Origin: Thiobacillus sp. 65-1059
GTDB taxonomy: Bacteria > Pseudomonadota > Gammaproteobacteria > Burkholderiales > Thiobacillaceae
Direction: 5' to 3'
Length of the DNA stretch: 64,000 nt
NCBI GenBank assembly: GCA_001897675.1
Contig: MKUE01000068.1
Coordinates: 1-64,000 of the forward strand
Every line of letters begins with the position of its first letter. Position 1 is the stretch's first letter. The position numbers and the translations under genes were made by a program. Of this stretch, positions 26,221 through 34,515 are shown piece by piece. The notes under the pieces were generated by a model, which saw nothing but the letters and a program-made list of their open reading frames with translations, had not been told where the DNA came from and did no database searches.

Positions 26221-27642
26221 CTGAACACGCTCAACGTCGAGTACCGCAAGGCCGAGACGCTGATTCCCTACGCCCGCAATCCGCGCACGCACAGCGATGA
26301 GCAGGTCGCGCGCATCGCCGCCAGCATCGCCGAGTTCGGCTGGACCAACCCGATCCTGGTCGATGGCGACCATGGTGTGATCGCCGGCCATGGCCGACTG
26401 CTGGCCGCACGCAAGCTGGGGCTGACCGAGGTGCCGGTGATCGAGCTCGCGCACCTCACCCCGGCGCAGAAGCGCGCCTATGTGATCGCCGACAACCGGC
26501 TCGCGCTCGATGCCGGCTGGGATGAGGCCATGTTGGCGCTGGAGTTCGCGGAGTTGGCCGACGCCGGCTTCGATCTGGACCTGACCGGCTTCTCTGCCTC
26601 CGAGATCGAAGGCCTGCTCGACCACATCGAGGAGACGGAACCGTCCGCCGATGAGGACGAGCGTGCGCCGGAAGGCGACGCGGACGAGGACGACGTCACG
26701 CCGCCCACGGTTGCGGTCACGCGGCCCGGCGACTTGTGGCTGCTGGGCGAACACCGGCTGCTCTGCGCCGACAGCAGCGACGCGGCCGCCGTCGCGCGCC
26801 TCATCAATGGCGAGCGCGCTCACCTGCTCTTTACCAGCCCGCCCTACGCGAACCAGCGCGACTACACCACCGGCGGAATCGTTGACTGGAACGCGCTCAT
26901 GCAGGGCGTGTTCGGCGCCGCCCGCAGCGCGCTGCACGAGGACGCGCAAATCCTGGTCAACCTCGGCCTGGTCCATCGCGACGGCGAGTGGCAGCCGTAC
27001 TGGGACGGCTGGATCGAATGGATGCGCACTCAGGGCTGGCGCCGCTTCGGCTGGTACGTCTGGGATCAGTCGGTGACCGTGCCCGGCGACTGGGCCGGGC
27101 GCCTCGCGCCGCGCCACGAGTTCGTGTTCCACTTCAACCGCCAGGCGCGCAAGCCGAACAAGATCGTGCCCTGCAAGTGGGCCGGTCACGAGACGCATCT
27201 GCGCGCCGATGGGTCATCCACCGCGATGCGCGCCAAGGATGGCAAGGTCGGCGAATGGAACCACGCCGGACAGCCCACGCAGGAGTTCCGCATCCCGGAT
27301 TCCGTCGTCGAGGTGACGCGCCAGCGCGGCCGCATCGGTGATGGTATCGACCATCCGGCCGTATTCCCGCTGGGCCTGCCGAAGTTCTTCATCGAGGCCT
27401 ACACCGACGTGGGCGAGATCGTCTTCGAGCCGTTCTCCGGCGGCGGCACCACGCTGCTGGCCGGGCAACTCACCGACCGCAGGGTCCGCGCCATCGAGCT
27501 CGCGCCCGAGTACGTCGACGTCGCGCTGCGCCGCTGGCTGCAGCACCACCCGGGCATGGAGCCCGTGCTCGCGGCCACCGGCCAGCCCTTCGCCGAGGTC
27601 TCGGCCGAGCGCTTGGGCGAGACGGCGGAGGCGGCCGCGTGA
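26221..27642 (+). CDS. ParB-like/DNA methyltransferase fusion, SPPY type
   Basis: About 473 residues. The N-terminal ParB/Srx-like domain (about 1-100) has LIPYARNPRTHSDEQVARIAASIAEFGWTNPIL and GVIAGHGRLLAARKLG. The methyltransferase part has catalytic TSPPYANQRDY (about 206) and the AdoMet loop FEPFSGGGTTLLAG near the C-terminus; SPPY favours N4-cytosine. No ATG exists at the 5' end: CTG 26221 matches the start of its sister gene, while GTG 26146 and TTG 26056 are alternatives. Probably protects phage DNA from host restriction. Stop overlaps the next start. Confidence 0.85.
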   Translation: MNTLNVEYRKAETLIPYARNPRTHSDEQVARIAASIAEFGWTNPILVDGDHGVIAGHGRLLAARKLGLTEVPVIELAHLTPAQKRAYVIADNRLALDAGWDEAMLALEFAELADAGFDLDLTGFSASEIEGLLDHIEETEPSADEDERAPEGDADEDDVTPPTVAVTRPGDLWLLGEHRLLCADSSDAAAVARLINGERAHLLFTSPPYANQRDYTTGGIVDWNALMQGVFGAARSALHEDAQILVNLGLVHRDGEWQPYWDGWIEWMRTQGWRRFGWYVWDQSVTVPGDWAGRLAPRHEFVFHFNRQARKPNKIVPCKWAGHETHLRADGSSTAMRAKDGKVGEWNHAGQPTQEFRIPDSVVEVTRQRGRIGDGIDHPAVFPLGLPKFFIEAYTDVGEIVFEPFSGGGTTLLAGQLTDRRVRAIELAPEYVDVALRRWLQHHPGMEPVLAATGQPFAEVSAERLGETAEAAA

Positions 27643-28904
27643 ACTGGTTCGCCGAGCGCATCGAGCACTGGCCGATCGACAAGCTACTGCCCTACGCGCG
27701 GAACGCCCGCCAGCACTCGGACGAGCAGATCGCCCAGATCGCGGCCTCCATCGCCGAGTTCGGCTTCGTCAATCCCTGCCTGGTCGGCGCCGACGGTGTG
27801 CTGGTCGCGGGCCATGGGCGGCTCGCCGCCGCGCGCAAGCTGGGCCTGTCCACCGTGCCGGTGGTGGTGCTCGATCACCTGACGCCGACGCAGCGCCGGG
27901 CGCTGGTGCTCGCCGATAACCGGCTCGCGGAGCTCTCGACCTGGGACGATGTGCTACTGCGCATCGAACTGGAGGCACTGCAGGACGAAGGCTTCGACCT
28001 CGATTTGACCGGTTTCGATGCCGATGCGTTGGCCGAGCTACTGGCCGGTGAGGAGCCAGAGCACGAAGGCCAGACCGAGGACGACGCCGTCCCGGAGATT
28101 CCGGAAGAGCCGGTGTCCAAGCCGGGCGACGTCTGGAGGCTGGGGCCGCACCGTCTGGTCTGCGGCGATGCGACCGCGGCAGAGGCCTACGCGCAGCTGT
28201 TCCCGGACGGCGAGCGGGCGGACATGGTCTTCACCGATCCGCCGTACAACGTGAACTACGCCAACAGCGCCAAGGACAAGCTGCGGGGCAAGCACCGTCC
28301 CATTCTCAACGACGCGCTCGGCGCAGACTTTCACGACTTTCTCTACGACGCGCTGTCGCTGCTCGTTGCCCACACCCGCGGCGCGATCTACGTCACCATG
28401 TCGTCGAGCGAGCTCGACACCCTGCAGGCGGCGTTCCGCTCTGCCGGCGGCCACTGGTCTACGTTCATCATCTGGGCGAAGAACACCTTCACGCTGGGCC
28501 GCGCCGACTACCAGCGCCAGTACGAGCCGATCCTCTACGGTTGGCCCGAGGGCGCGGAGCGCCACTGGTGCGGCGACCGCGACCAGGGCGACGTCTGGCA
28601 GATCAAGAAGCCGCAGAAGAACGACCTGCACCCGACCATGAAGCCGGTGGAGTTGGTCGAACGGGCGATCCGCAATTCGAGTCGTCCCGGCGACGTGGTG
28701 CTGGACCCCTTCGGCGGTTCCGGCACCACCCTGATCGCCGCCGAGAAGTCAGGGCGCGTGGCGCGCCTGATCGAACTCGACCCGAAGTATGCGGACGTGA
28801 TCGTGCGGCGCTGGCAGGACTGGACGGGCCAGCAAGCCACCCGCGAGGCGGATGGCCTGGCCTTCGATCAGGCGGCGACTTCCTCCTCGACGATCTCGCA
28901 GTGA
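27639..28904 (+). CDS. ParB-like/DNA methyltransferase fusion, DPPY type
   Basis: 421 residues, same design as the preceding gene: ParB-like domain (LLPYARNARQHSDEQIAQIAASIAEFGF) and a beta-class methyltransferase with FTDPPYNVNYAN (about 200) and LDPFGGSGTTLIAAEKSGR. DPPY favours N6-adenine. GTG start overlaps the previous stop. The 3' end overlaps a reverse-strand gene by 37 bases. Confidence 0.9.
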   Translation: MNWFAERIEHWPIDKLLPYARNARQHSDEQIAQIAASIAEFGFVNPCLVGADGVLVAGHGRLAAARKLGLSTVPVVVLDHLTPTQRRALVLADNRLAELSTWDDVLLRIELEALQDEGFDLDLTGFDADALAELLAGEEPEHEGQTEDDAVPEIPEEPVSKPGDVWRLGPHRLVCGDATAAEAYAQLFPDGERADMVFTDPPYNVNYANSAKDKLRGKHRPILNDALGADFHDFLYDALSLLVAHTRGAIYVTMSSSELDTLQAAFRSAGGHWSTFIIWAKNTFTLGRADYQRQYEPILYGWPEGAERHWCGDRDQGDVWQIKKPQKNDLHPTMKPVELVERAIRNSSRPGDVVLDPFGGSGTTLIAAEKSGRVARLIELDPKYADVIVRRWQDWTGQQATREADGLAFDQAATSSSTISQ

Positions 28905-29236
28905 ATCACGAACCCGGTCAGATAAGGCAGCCCGCGCGGGATGCCGTAGTCCTTACTGGTGCGGCGTCCGATGGTCCATTCCATCCACTGCCGGGTGGCG
29001 GCGCGGATCGCGTCGTGGAGGGCATGGCCCGCATGCATGCGGTTGAGGACTTCGTCCGCGAAGTGGCGTCCGTGGCGGCTGTCGAGGAAGGCCCGCACCG
29101 CTTCGAAGGGCTGTCCCGTGGCGTCGTAGATGGCGTTCATCGCGATGGGCCAGGCGGCTTGCGCGTGCGCGTCCATCGTGCCCCAGAAGCCCCAGGCTTC
29201 GTTGCGGGTGACGGGGATCGTTTTGGCTGTGGTCAT
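28868..29236 (-). CDS. Small protein 1 of the reverse-strand array
   Basis: 122 residues, not recognised. Soluble, Trp/Ala/His-rich (NEAWGFWGTMDAHAQAAWPIAMNAIYDATGQPFEAVRAFLDSRHGRHFADEV). ATG 29236 is preceded by GAAGGAAAC; ten more in-frame codons upstream lack such a site. A copy of the repeated element lies 21-65 bases upstream. Confidence 0.65.
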   Translation of the reverse strand: MTTAKTIPVTRNEAWGFWGTMDAHAQAAWPIAMNAIYDATGQPFEAVRAFLDSRHGRHFADEVLNRMHAGHALHDAIRAATRQWMEWTIGRRTSKDYGIPRGLPYLTGFVIHCEIVEEEVAA

Positions 29237-29256
29237 CGTTGTTTCCTTCGTTGATC

Positions 29257-29301
29257 GTTGCGACACACGTATGAACGCGCTGTTCGATCAGGAAGCCAAG
29301 C
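29257..29301. repeat. Repeated element, copy 1 (partial)
   Basis: GTTGCGACACACGT, then ATGAACGCGCTGTTC and GAAGCCAAGC. The second arm of the hairpin is lost. It lies just upstream of the minus-strand gene that starts at 29236. Confidence 0.7.
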
Positions 29302-29307
29302 TCAATC

Positions 29308-29520
29308 TCAATCATCTCGCGTCGTCTGTTGGCGACCGGTTACGGCGGCCAGCTTGGCGCGGGCCGACGCGCTTTCCCAGTGGCAGGGTCCGTTGCCGTG
29401 CGCAGCCTCTTCGCTCCAGCGGGCCAGGATTTCGTCATCGCTCCAGCCCTTGGCGGTGAGGTAGGCGTAGTCGTCGGCGTCGTAGTTGCTGTGGGTGAGG
29501 ATGGCGCGGGTGGGTTTCAT
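29308..29520 (-). CDS. Small protein 2 of the reverse-strand array
   Basis: 70 residues, not recognised: RAILTHSNYDADDYAYLTAKGWSDDEILARWSEEAAHG suggests a compact helical fold. AAGGAGC lies before the ATG. Confidence 0.6.
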   Translation of the reverse strand: MKPTRAILTHSNYDADDYAYLTAKGWSDDEILARWSEEAAHGNGPCHWESASARAKLAAVTGRQQTTRDD

Positions 29521-29542
29521 GCTGTGCTCCTTGGCGTGGATG

Positions 29543-29606
29543 GTTGCGACACCCGTATGAACGCGCTGCCGGCGCGGGAAGCCAAGCGTTTTCTGCTTGG
29601 CTTCCC
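29543..29606. repeat. Repeated element, copy 2 (complete hairpin)
   Basis: GTTGCGACACCCGT, ATGAACGCGCTG and then a perfect 12-bp stem GGGAAGCCAAGC / GCTTGGCTTCCC with loop GTTTTCT (29576-29606). Lies between the genes starting at 29520 and ending at 29619. Confidence 0.8.
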
Positions 29607-29618
29607 ATTCCGATCGAA

Positions 29619-30134
29619 TCACGCGATCCGGTAGATGCGCTCGCCTCCCTCGGGCTTGTCCGAGGTGATGGTCAGCCCCAGCTTCTTCTTGAAGGCGTTG
29701 GCGAAGGTGCCGCGCACCGTGTGCGCCTGCCAGCCGGTGAGTTCGCAGATCTGACGCACCGTCGCGCCCTCCGGGCGCCGGAGCATCGCGATGACTTGGG
29801 CCTGCTTGCTGTTCTCGCGGGTGCGGGGCTTGGTCTCGGCGCGCTGCGGTGCCCAGGTGGCTTCGGCGGCTGCGACCTCCGCCTCGAGATCCGCATCTGC
29901 CTCCACCGGCGCCGGCGCGGGACGCGGGCGCCCCAGGGCTTCGTAACCCTCGGCGGCGACGGACCAGTCGGTGCCGTCGGTGGTGATCAGGGCCCGATTG
30001 CAGAGGCCGTCCAGCACCTTCTTGCGGGCGCCGCCTTTCACGTTGTCGGGGAACCACTCGATCTTGCCACCGGTGTGCTCGACGGCGTAGGCCAGGATCG
30101 CGTGCTGGGTGGGGGTCAGGGTGATGGTGCTCAT
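29619..30134 (-). CDS. DUF3489 protein (array gene 3)
   Basis: 171 residues. The C-terminal third is the DUF3489 domain, a winged-helix-like fold: SKQAQVIAMLRRPEGATVRQICELTGWQAHTVRGTFANAFKKKLGLTI, ending GGERIYRI. The N-terminal half has its own helical domain (LTPTQHAILAYAVEHTGGKIEWFP), and a Pro/Ala linker joins the two. ATG 30134 has AAGGAGCAGACC, the same ribosome-site string as the gene at 30414. A regulatory role is likely. Confidence 0.85.
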   Translation of the reverse strand: MSTITLTPTQHAILAYAVEHTGGKIEWFPDNVKGGARKKVLDGLCNRALITTDGTDWSVAAEGYEALGRPRPAPAPVEADADLEAEVAAAEATWAPQRAETKPRTRENSKQAQVIAMLRRPEGATVRQICELTGWQAHTVRGTFANAFKKKLGLTITSDKPEGGERIYRIA

Positions 30135-30168
30135 GGTCTGCTCCTTGATAGGGGTGGATCGGCTCGAG

Positions 30169-30414
30169 TCAGTCTTCCCAGAGGTGCTCGCCATCGAGGC
30201 TGATCCACAGGCGCGCATCGCGCGCGGTGGCCATCTCGCGCACCGCCAAGCCGGTTTTGCGGTGGGTGCCGGTCTTGCCGGTGAAGTCGTAACGCTGGCC
30301 GTCGTGCATCACGGTCGCTGGGCCTTGCTCGTCGAACTCGATTCGGATCAGGCGGGTGCCGAGGGCGTTGCCGTTGGTGTCGGTGACCTGGGGTTGGCGG
30401 ATGCGCAGGGTCAT
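30169..30414 (-). CDS. Small protein 4 of the reverse-strand array
   Basis: 81 residues, not recognised, probably a small beta barrel (LIRIEFDEQGPATVMHDGQRYDFTGKTG...LWISLDGEHLWED). AAGGAGCAGACC directly before the ATG, identical to the DUF3489 gene. Confidence 0.6.
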   Translation of the reverse strand: MTLRIRQPQVTDTNGNALGTRLIRIEFDEQGPATVMHDGQRYDFTGKTGTHRKTGLAVREMATARDARLWISLDGEHLWED

Positions 30415-30436
30415 GGTCTGCTCCTTGGTGCGTGGT

Positions 30437-30497
30437 GATCGGGTGAGGTGATGAACGCGCTGTTCGCGTGAGAAGCCAAGCGTTCTTGCTTGGCTTC
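30437..30497. repeat. Repeated element, copy 3 (complete hairpin)
   Basis: GATCGGGTG, ATGAACGCGCTGTTC and a perfect 10-bp stem GAAGCCAAGC / GCTTGGCTTC with loop GTTCTT (30472-30497). Confidence 0.8.
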
Positions 30498-30507
30498 GCA
30501 TTGCTCG

Positions 30508-30774
30508 TCAGACCTTGCGCAACACCGCGATGCCGGCCTGCGCCAGTTCGAGCGCGGCGGCGTGGAAGGCGGCTTCAGCCACCCAGGGTGCCGCCCGTGC
30601 GTCGTCGAGCAACTGGTCGATGACCGGGCGTGCCTGGGTGCGCATGGCGACGCAGGCGGCTTCGAGCTCGTCGCGGCTGGCGGCGGCCACCTCCTTGCGG
30701 CAAGTGCGCACCAGCACGGTCAGGGCGGCCTCGGCGAGCTTGGTGGCGAGGAGGTCGGGGGTGTGGGGGTTCAT
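30508..30774 (-). CDS. Small protein 5 of the reverse-strand array
   Basis: 88 residues, all-helical (LLATKLAEAALTVLVRTCRKEVAAASRDELEAACVAM), not recognised. AAAGGAC upstream of the ATG. First gene of the array, divergent from the terminase genes. Confidence 0.6.
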   Translation of the reverse strand: MNPHTPDLLATKLAEAALTVLVRTCRKEVAAASRDELEAACVAMRTQARPVIDQLLDDARAAPWVAEAAFHAAALELAQAGIAVLRKV

Positions 30775-30787
30775 CGGGCGTCCTTTC

Positions 30788-30850
30788 GATCGGGTGGTTC
30801 GGGGTGACGTGATGAACGCGCTGTTCACCCGTGAAGCCAAGCGTTTTCTG
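30788..30850. repeat. Repeated element, copy 4 (half hairpin)
   Basis: GATCGGGTG, ATGAACGCGCTGTTC and GAAGCCAAGCGTTTTCTG; the second arm is replaced. On the plus strand it opens a 19-codon reading frame (MNALFTREAKRF...) that ends at 30871, just before the terminase gene. Confidence 0.7.
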
Positions 30851-30894
30851 CGGGTGTTGGCCAAGAACTGACGATGACTTGATCGAAAAGGGCC

Positions 30895-31425
30895 ATGGGC
30901 ATCTCGATTCGCGCCTACGCCCGCCACCGTGGGGTATCGGACACCGCCGTGCACAAGGCCATCCGCACCGGGCGCATCACGCCCGAGGCGGACGGCACCA
31001 TCGACCCAGACCGGGCCGACCGCGACTGGACCCGGAACTCCGAGCCGCCGAAGGCGGGAACGGGCTCCCGGACCGTGAAGGTGCGGGTGGCGGAGGATCC
31101 GGCCCCCAACCTCGCCACCGGCCTGCCCGCAGGCGGCACCACGCTCGTGCAGGCGCGCACGGTCAACGAGGTGGTCAAGGCGCAGACCAACAAGGTGCGG
31201 CTGGCCCGCCTCAAGGGCGAACTGGTCGATCGCCACCAGGCCATCGCGCATGTGTTCAAGCTCGCCCGCACCGAACGCGACGCTTGGCTCAACTGGCCGG
31301 CGCGGATCTCGGCGCAGATGGCGGCCCGGCTCGGCGTGGAGGCTCACACCCTGCACGTGGCCCTGGATGCCGCCGTGCGCGAGCACCTCGCCGAGCTCGG
31401 GGAACTCAAGGTTCGGGTCGATTGA
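30895..31425 (+). CDS. Terminase small subunit (Nu1-like)
   Basis: 176 residues. N-terminal HTH (ISIRAYARHRGVSDTAVHKAIRTGRI) binds the phage packaging site; a linker leads to a helical region that contacts the large subunit (KVRLARLKGELVDRHQAIAHVFKLARTERDAWLNWP). The stop overlaps the large-subunit start (TGATG). First gene of the late operon. Confidence 0.85.
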   Translation: MGISIRAYARHRGVSDTAVHKAIRTGRITPEADGTIDPDRADRDWTRNSEPPKAGTGSRTVKVRVAEDPAPNLATGLPAGGTTLVQARTVNEVVKAQTNKVRLARLKGELVDRHQAIAHVFKLARTERDAWLNWPARISAQMAARLGVEAHTLHVALDAAVREHLAELGELKVRVD

Positions 31426-33398
31426 TGGACGAGTTCGCCTATGAGGGCTGGGACGCCATCGAGCGCGCTTGGCGCGAGGGCCTCACGCCGGACCCGCTGC
31501 TCACCGTCTCCGAATGGGCCGACCGTCACCGGGTGCTGTCGAGCAAGGCCTCGAGCGAGCCGGGGCGCTGGCGCACCAGCCGCACGCCGTATCTGAAGGC
31601 GATCATGGACTGCCTGTCGCCGACCTCGCCCATCGAGCGCGTGGTGTTCATGAAGGGCGCGCAGGTGGGCGCAACCGAGACCGGCTCGAACTGGATCGGC
31701 TACGTGATCCACCACGCCCCCGGGCCGATGATGGCGGTGTGGCCCACCGTGGAGATGGCCAAGCGCAACTCCAAGCAGCGCATCGACCCGCTGATCGAGG
31801 AGTCGCCGGTGCTCTGCGAACTCATCGCCCCGGCACGCTCGCGCGACTCGGGCAACACCATCCTCGCCAAGGAGTTCCGCGGCGGCGTGCTGGTGATGAC
31901 CGGCGCGAACAGCGCGGTGGGCCTGCGCTCGATGCCGGTGCGCTATCTCTTTCTCGACGAGGTGGACGCCTACCCGCTCGATGTCGAGGGGGAGGGCGAT
32001 GCGATCTCGCTCGCTGAGGCGCGCACGCGCACCTTTGCGCGGCGCAAGATCTTCATCGTCTCGACGCCGACGATCGCGGGCGCCTCGGCCATCGAGCGTG
32101 AGTACGAGGCCAGCGACCAGCGCCGCTACTTCGTGCCCTGCCCGCATTGCTCGCACCGGCAGTGGCTGCGCTTCGAGCAACTGCGTTGGGAGAAGGGCCG
32201 GCCCGAGACGGCGGCGTATGTGTGCGAATCATGCGAGACGGCGATCGCCGAGCACCACAAGACCTGGATGCTGGAGCACGGCGAGTGGCGCGCGACGGCG
32301 GAAGGCTCGGGCAAGACGGCGGGGTTTCATCTGTCGTCGCTGTACAGCCCGCTGGGCTGGCGCGCCTGGTGCGAGATCGCCGCTGCGTGGGAAGCCGCCG
32401 TCAGTAAAGAGTCGGGATCGGCCGCTGCCATCAAGACTTTCAAGAACACCGAGCTCGGCGAGACCTGGGTCGAGGAGGGCGAAGCGCCCGACTGGCAACG
32501 CCTGCTGGAGCGCCGCGAGGACTATGCCATCGGCACCATTCCCGTAGGCGGCCTGCTGCTCACCGCCGGCGCCGACGTGCAGAAGGACCGCATCGAGGTC
32601 TCGGTCTGGGCCTTCGGGCGCGGCAAGGAGGCCTGGCTCATCGAGCACCGGGTGCTGATGGGCGACACCGCACGGGATGCGGTGTGGAAGGCGCTGGGCG
32701 GGATGCTCGCCGAGACCTGGACCCATGCCTCGGGCGCGGCCATGCCGCTGGCCCGCTTGGCGCTGGACACCGGCTTTGCGACACAGGAGGCCTACGCCTT
32801 CGTGCGCGCCTGCCGCGACGCGCGGGTGATGGCGGTCAAGGGCGTGCGGACGGGTTCGATGGGGGGCGCAGCCCTGATCGGCACACCGACGGCGGTCGAT
32901 GTCTCGCAGGCGGGCAAGAAGCTGCGCCGGGGCATCAAGGTGTATGCGGTCGCGGTGGGGCTCGCCAAGCTGGAGTTCTACAACCACCTGCGCCAGAGCG
33001 CGGAGGTGGCCGACGACGGCGTGACGGTGACCTACCCGGCCGGATTCGTCCACCTGCCCAAGATCGACGCCGAGTTCATCCAGCAGCTCTGCGCCGAGCA
33101 ACTGATCACCCGCCGCGACAGGAATGGTTTTCCGGTGCGGGAGTGGCAGAAGGTGCGTGAGCGCAACGAAGCGCTGGACTGCTACGTGTATGCCCGTGCT
33201 GCTGCTGCGGCCGCAGGGCTCGACCGCTTCGAGGAACGCCACTGGCGCGAACTGGAGCGGCAACTGGGGCTGGCCAGTCCGCCAGCCCTTGAAACACCTA
33301 CTGAATCGATCACCGAGGCCACCCATCGAGGTGGCCTGGGTGTTTCTGGCAACCGCAACACCGGCCGGCGCGTGATCAAGAGCCGCTGGCTGTCCTGA
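31425..33398 (+). CDS. Terminase large subunit (GpA family)
   Basis: 657 residues, the packaging motor and DNA-cutting enzyme. The ATPase half has FMKGAQVGATE (Walker A-like, about 75) and YLFLDEVDAY (Walker B, about 175). A four-Cys zinc site (CPHCSH...CESC) follows. The nuclease half has GADVQKDRIEVSVWAFGRG and LALDTGF. Order and length match the lambda GpA group. The C-terminal tail is basic. Confidence 0.95.
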   Translation: MDEFAYEGWDAIERAWREGLTPDPLLTVSEWADRHRVLSSKASSEPGRWRTSRTPYLKAIMDCLSPTSPIERVVFMKGAQVGATETGSNWIGYVIHHAPGPMMAVWPTVEMAKRNSKQRIDPLIEESPVLCELIAPARSRDSGNTILAKEFRGGVLVMTGANSAVGLRSMPVRYLFLDEVDAYPLDVEGEGDAISLAEARTRTFARRKIFIVSTPTIAGASAIEREYEASDQRRYFVPCPHCSHRQWLRFEQLRWEKGRPETAAYVCESCETAIAEHHKTWMLEHGEWRATAEGSGKTAGFHLSSLYSPLGWRAWCEIAAAWEAAVSKESGSAAAIKTFKNTELGETWVEEGEAPDWQRLLERREDYAIGTIPVGGLLLTAGADVQKDRIEVSVWAFGRGKEAWLIEHRVLMGDTARDAVWKALGGMLAETWTHASGAAMPLARLALDTGFATQEAYAFVRACRDARVMAVKGVRTGSMGGAALIGTPTAVDVSQAGKKLRRGIKVYAVAVGLAKLEFYNHLRQSAEVADDGVTVTYPAGFVHLPKIDAEFIQQLCAEQLITRRDRNGFPVREWQKVRERNEALDCYVYARAAAAAAGLDRFEERHWRELERQLGLASPPALETPTESITEATHRGGLGVSGNRNTGRRVIKSRWLS

Positions 33399-33410
33399 CG
33401 AGGAGACGCT

Positions 33411-33902
33411 ATGTCACTGACCACCCGCATCGAGAGCCTGGTCATCCGCGTCGCGCAGGAGTTCAGCGACGTCCGCGCGAAGGCCGGGAACCTCGCCCAC
33501 CTCACCACCACCGACAAATCGAGCCTGGTGGCGGCCATCAACGAACTGAAGGCCGCGGTGCAGGCCTCGGGGGCGATCGACGACACCCAGGTCGCCACCA
33601 CCAGCACCTACTCGTCGAGCAAGATCGTCACGCTGCTCGACACGCTCAAGGCCGAGATCCTGGGCGGGGCCGATGCCGCCTACGACACGTTGCTGGAGAT
33701 CCAGCAGCTGCTGCAGGACGGCACCAGCGGCCTGGACGCCTTGCTCACTGCGGTGAACCACCGCGTGCGCTTCGACGCGGAGCAGACCCTGACGGCTACC
33801 GAGCAGGCCCAGGCGCGCAGCAACATCGGCGCCGTGGCCGCGGCTGACGTGGGCGACACCGACACCGACTTCGTCGCGATCTTCGAAGGGGCGCTGCTCT
33901 GA
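33411..33902 (+). CDS. Tail-fibre-like protein, first of two
   Basis: 163 residues with motifs typical of fibre shafts: LTTTDKSSLVAAINELKAA, TSTYSSSKIVTLLDTLKAE and LTATEQAQARSNIGA. Its position, between terminase and the head-tail connector, is unusual for a fibre gene. It overlaps the next gene by one base. Confidence 0.65.
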   Translation: MSLTTRIESLVIRVAQEFSDVRAKAGNLAHLTTTDKSSLVAAINELKAAVQASGAIDDTQVATTSTYSSSKIVTLLDTLKAEILGGADAAYDTLLEIQQLLQDGTSGLDALLTAVNHRVRFDAEQTLTATEQAQARSNIGAVAAADVGDTDTDFVAIFEGALL

Positions 33903-34294
33903 TGAGTCTGGCTGCGCGCATCGCCGCCTTGGCCAGCCGCATCGGCCTGGAGGTCAAGACCAAGGTCGATGCCTCTCACCCGGGGCTGGCCCGTGCCTGG
34001 GCGAACTTCGGCTACGTCGGCGGGGCGGTCCAGCTGCGCGCCGCGCACAACGTCGCCTCGGTCACGCGGCTGGCCCCAGGGCGCTACCGCGTGAGCTTCG
34101 CCAGCCCGCTGCCGGACGCGAACTACTGCTGGGTGGGCGTCGCACGCAGCAACACCAACATGGGCACGCAGCGGCTGCTGATCGTGCGCGCGACCGCCGA
34201 CGAGAAGACGCCGACCCACCTCGACGTGACCTGCGCGACCACCGCGGCGTCCTTCGCCGACTCCACCGAGATCAACCTCGTGGTCTACCGCTGA
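33902..34294 (+). CDS. Tail-fibre tip-like protein, second of two
   Basis: 130 residues. The fold pattern ANFGYVGGAVQLRAAHNVASVTRLAPGRYRVSFASPLPDANYCWVGVA is common at the distal end of phage fibres. The N-terminal 25 residues resemble those of the preceding protein (MSLAARIAALASRIGLEV versus MSLTTRIESLVIRVAQEF), so the two may assemble together. Confidence 0.65.
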   Translation: MSLAARIAALASRIGLEVKTKVDASHPGLARAWANFGYVGGAVQLRAAHNVASVTRLAPGRYRVSFASPLPDANYCWVGVARSNTNMGTQRLLIVRATADEKTPTHLDVTCATTAASFADSTEINLVVYR

Positions 34295-34515
34295 TGGCCT
34301 ACACCCAATCCGACCTGGACGCCCTGCAAGCCGCACTCGCCAAGGGCGAGAAGCGCGTCAGCTTCGGCGACAAGACGGTCGAGTACCGCAGCGTGGAGGA
34401 ACTGCAAGCTGCTATTCGCCAGGTGAAACGCGACCTCTTCGAGCAGGCCGTGGCCACGGGGCTGTGGCCCGGCGCACCCCGGCAGATCCGCCTTCACACG
34501 ACCAAGGGGACGTGA
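34294..34515 (+). CDS. Head-tail connector gpW-like
   Basis: 73 residues, the size of lambda W: YTQSDLDALQAALAKGEKRVSFGDKTVEYRSVEELQAAIRQV. It fills the portal channel and joins head to tail. Overlaps both neighbours (TGATG). Confidence 0.88.
   Translation: MAYTQSDLDALQAALAKGEKRVSFGDKTVEYRSVEELQAAIRQVKRDLFEQAVATGLWPGAPRQIRLHTTKGT

Noticed and set aside
29543..30497. Integron attC sites
   Set aside because: The hairpin elements separate small genes as attC sites would, but lack the GTTRRRY-type core sites, and there is no integron integrase.
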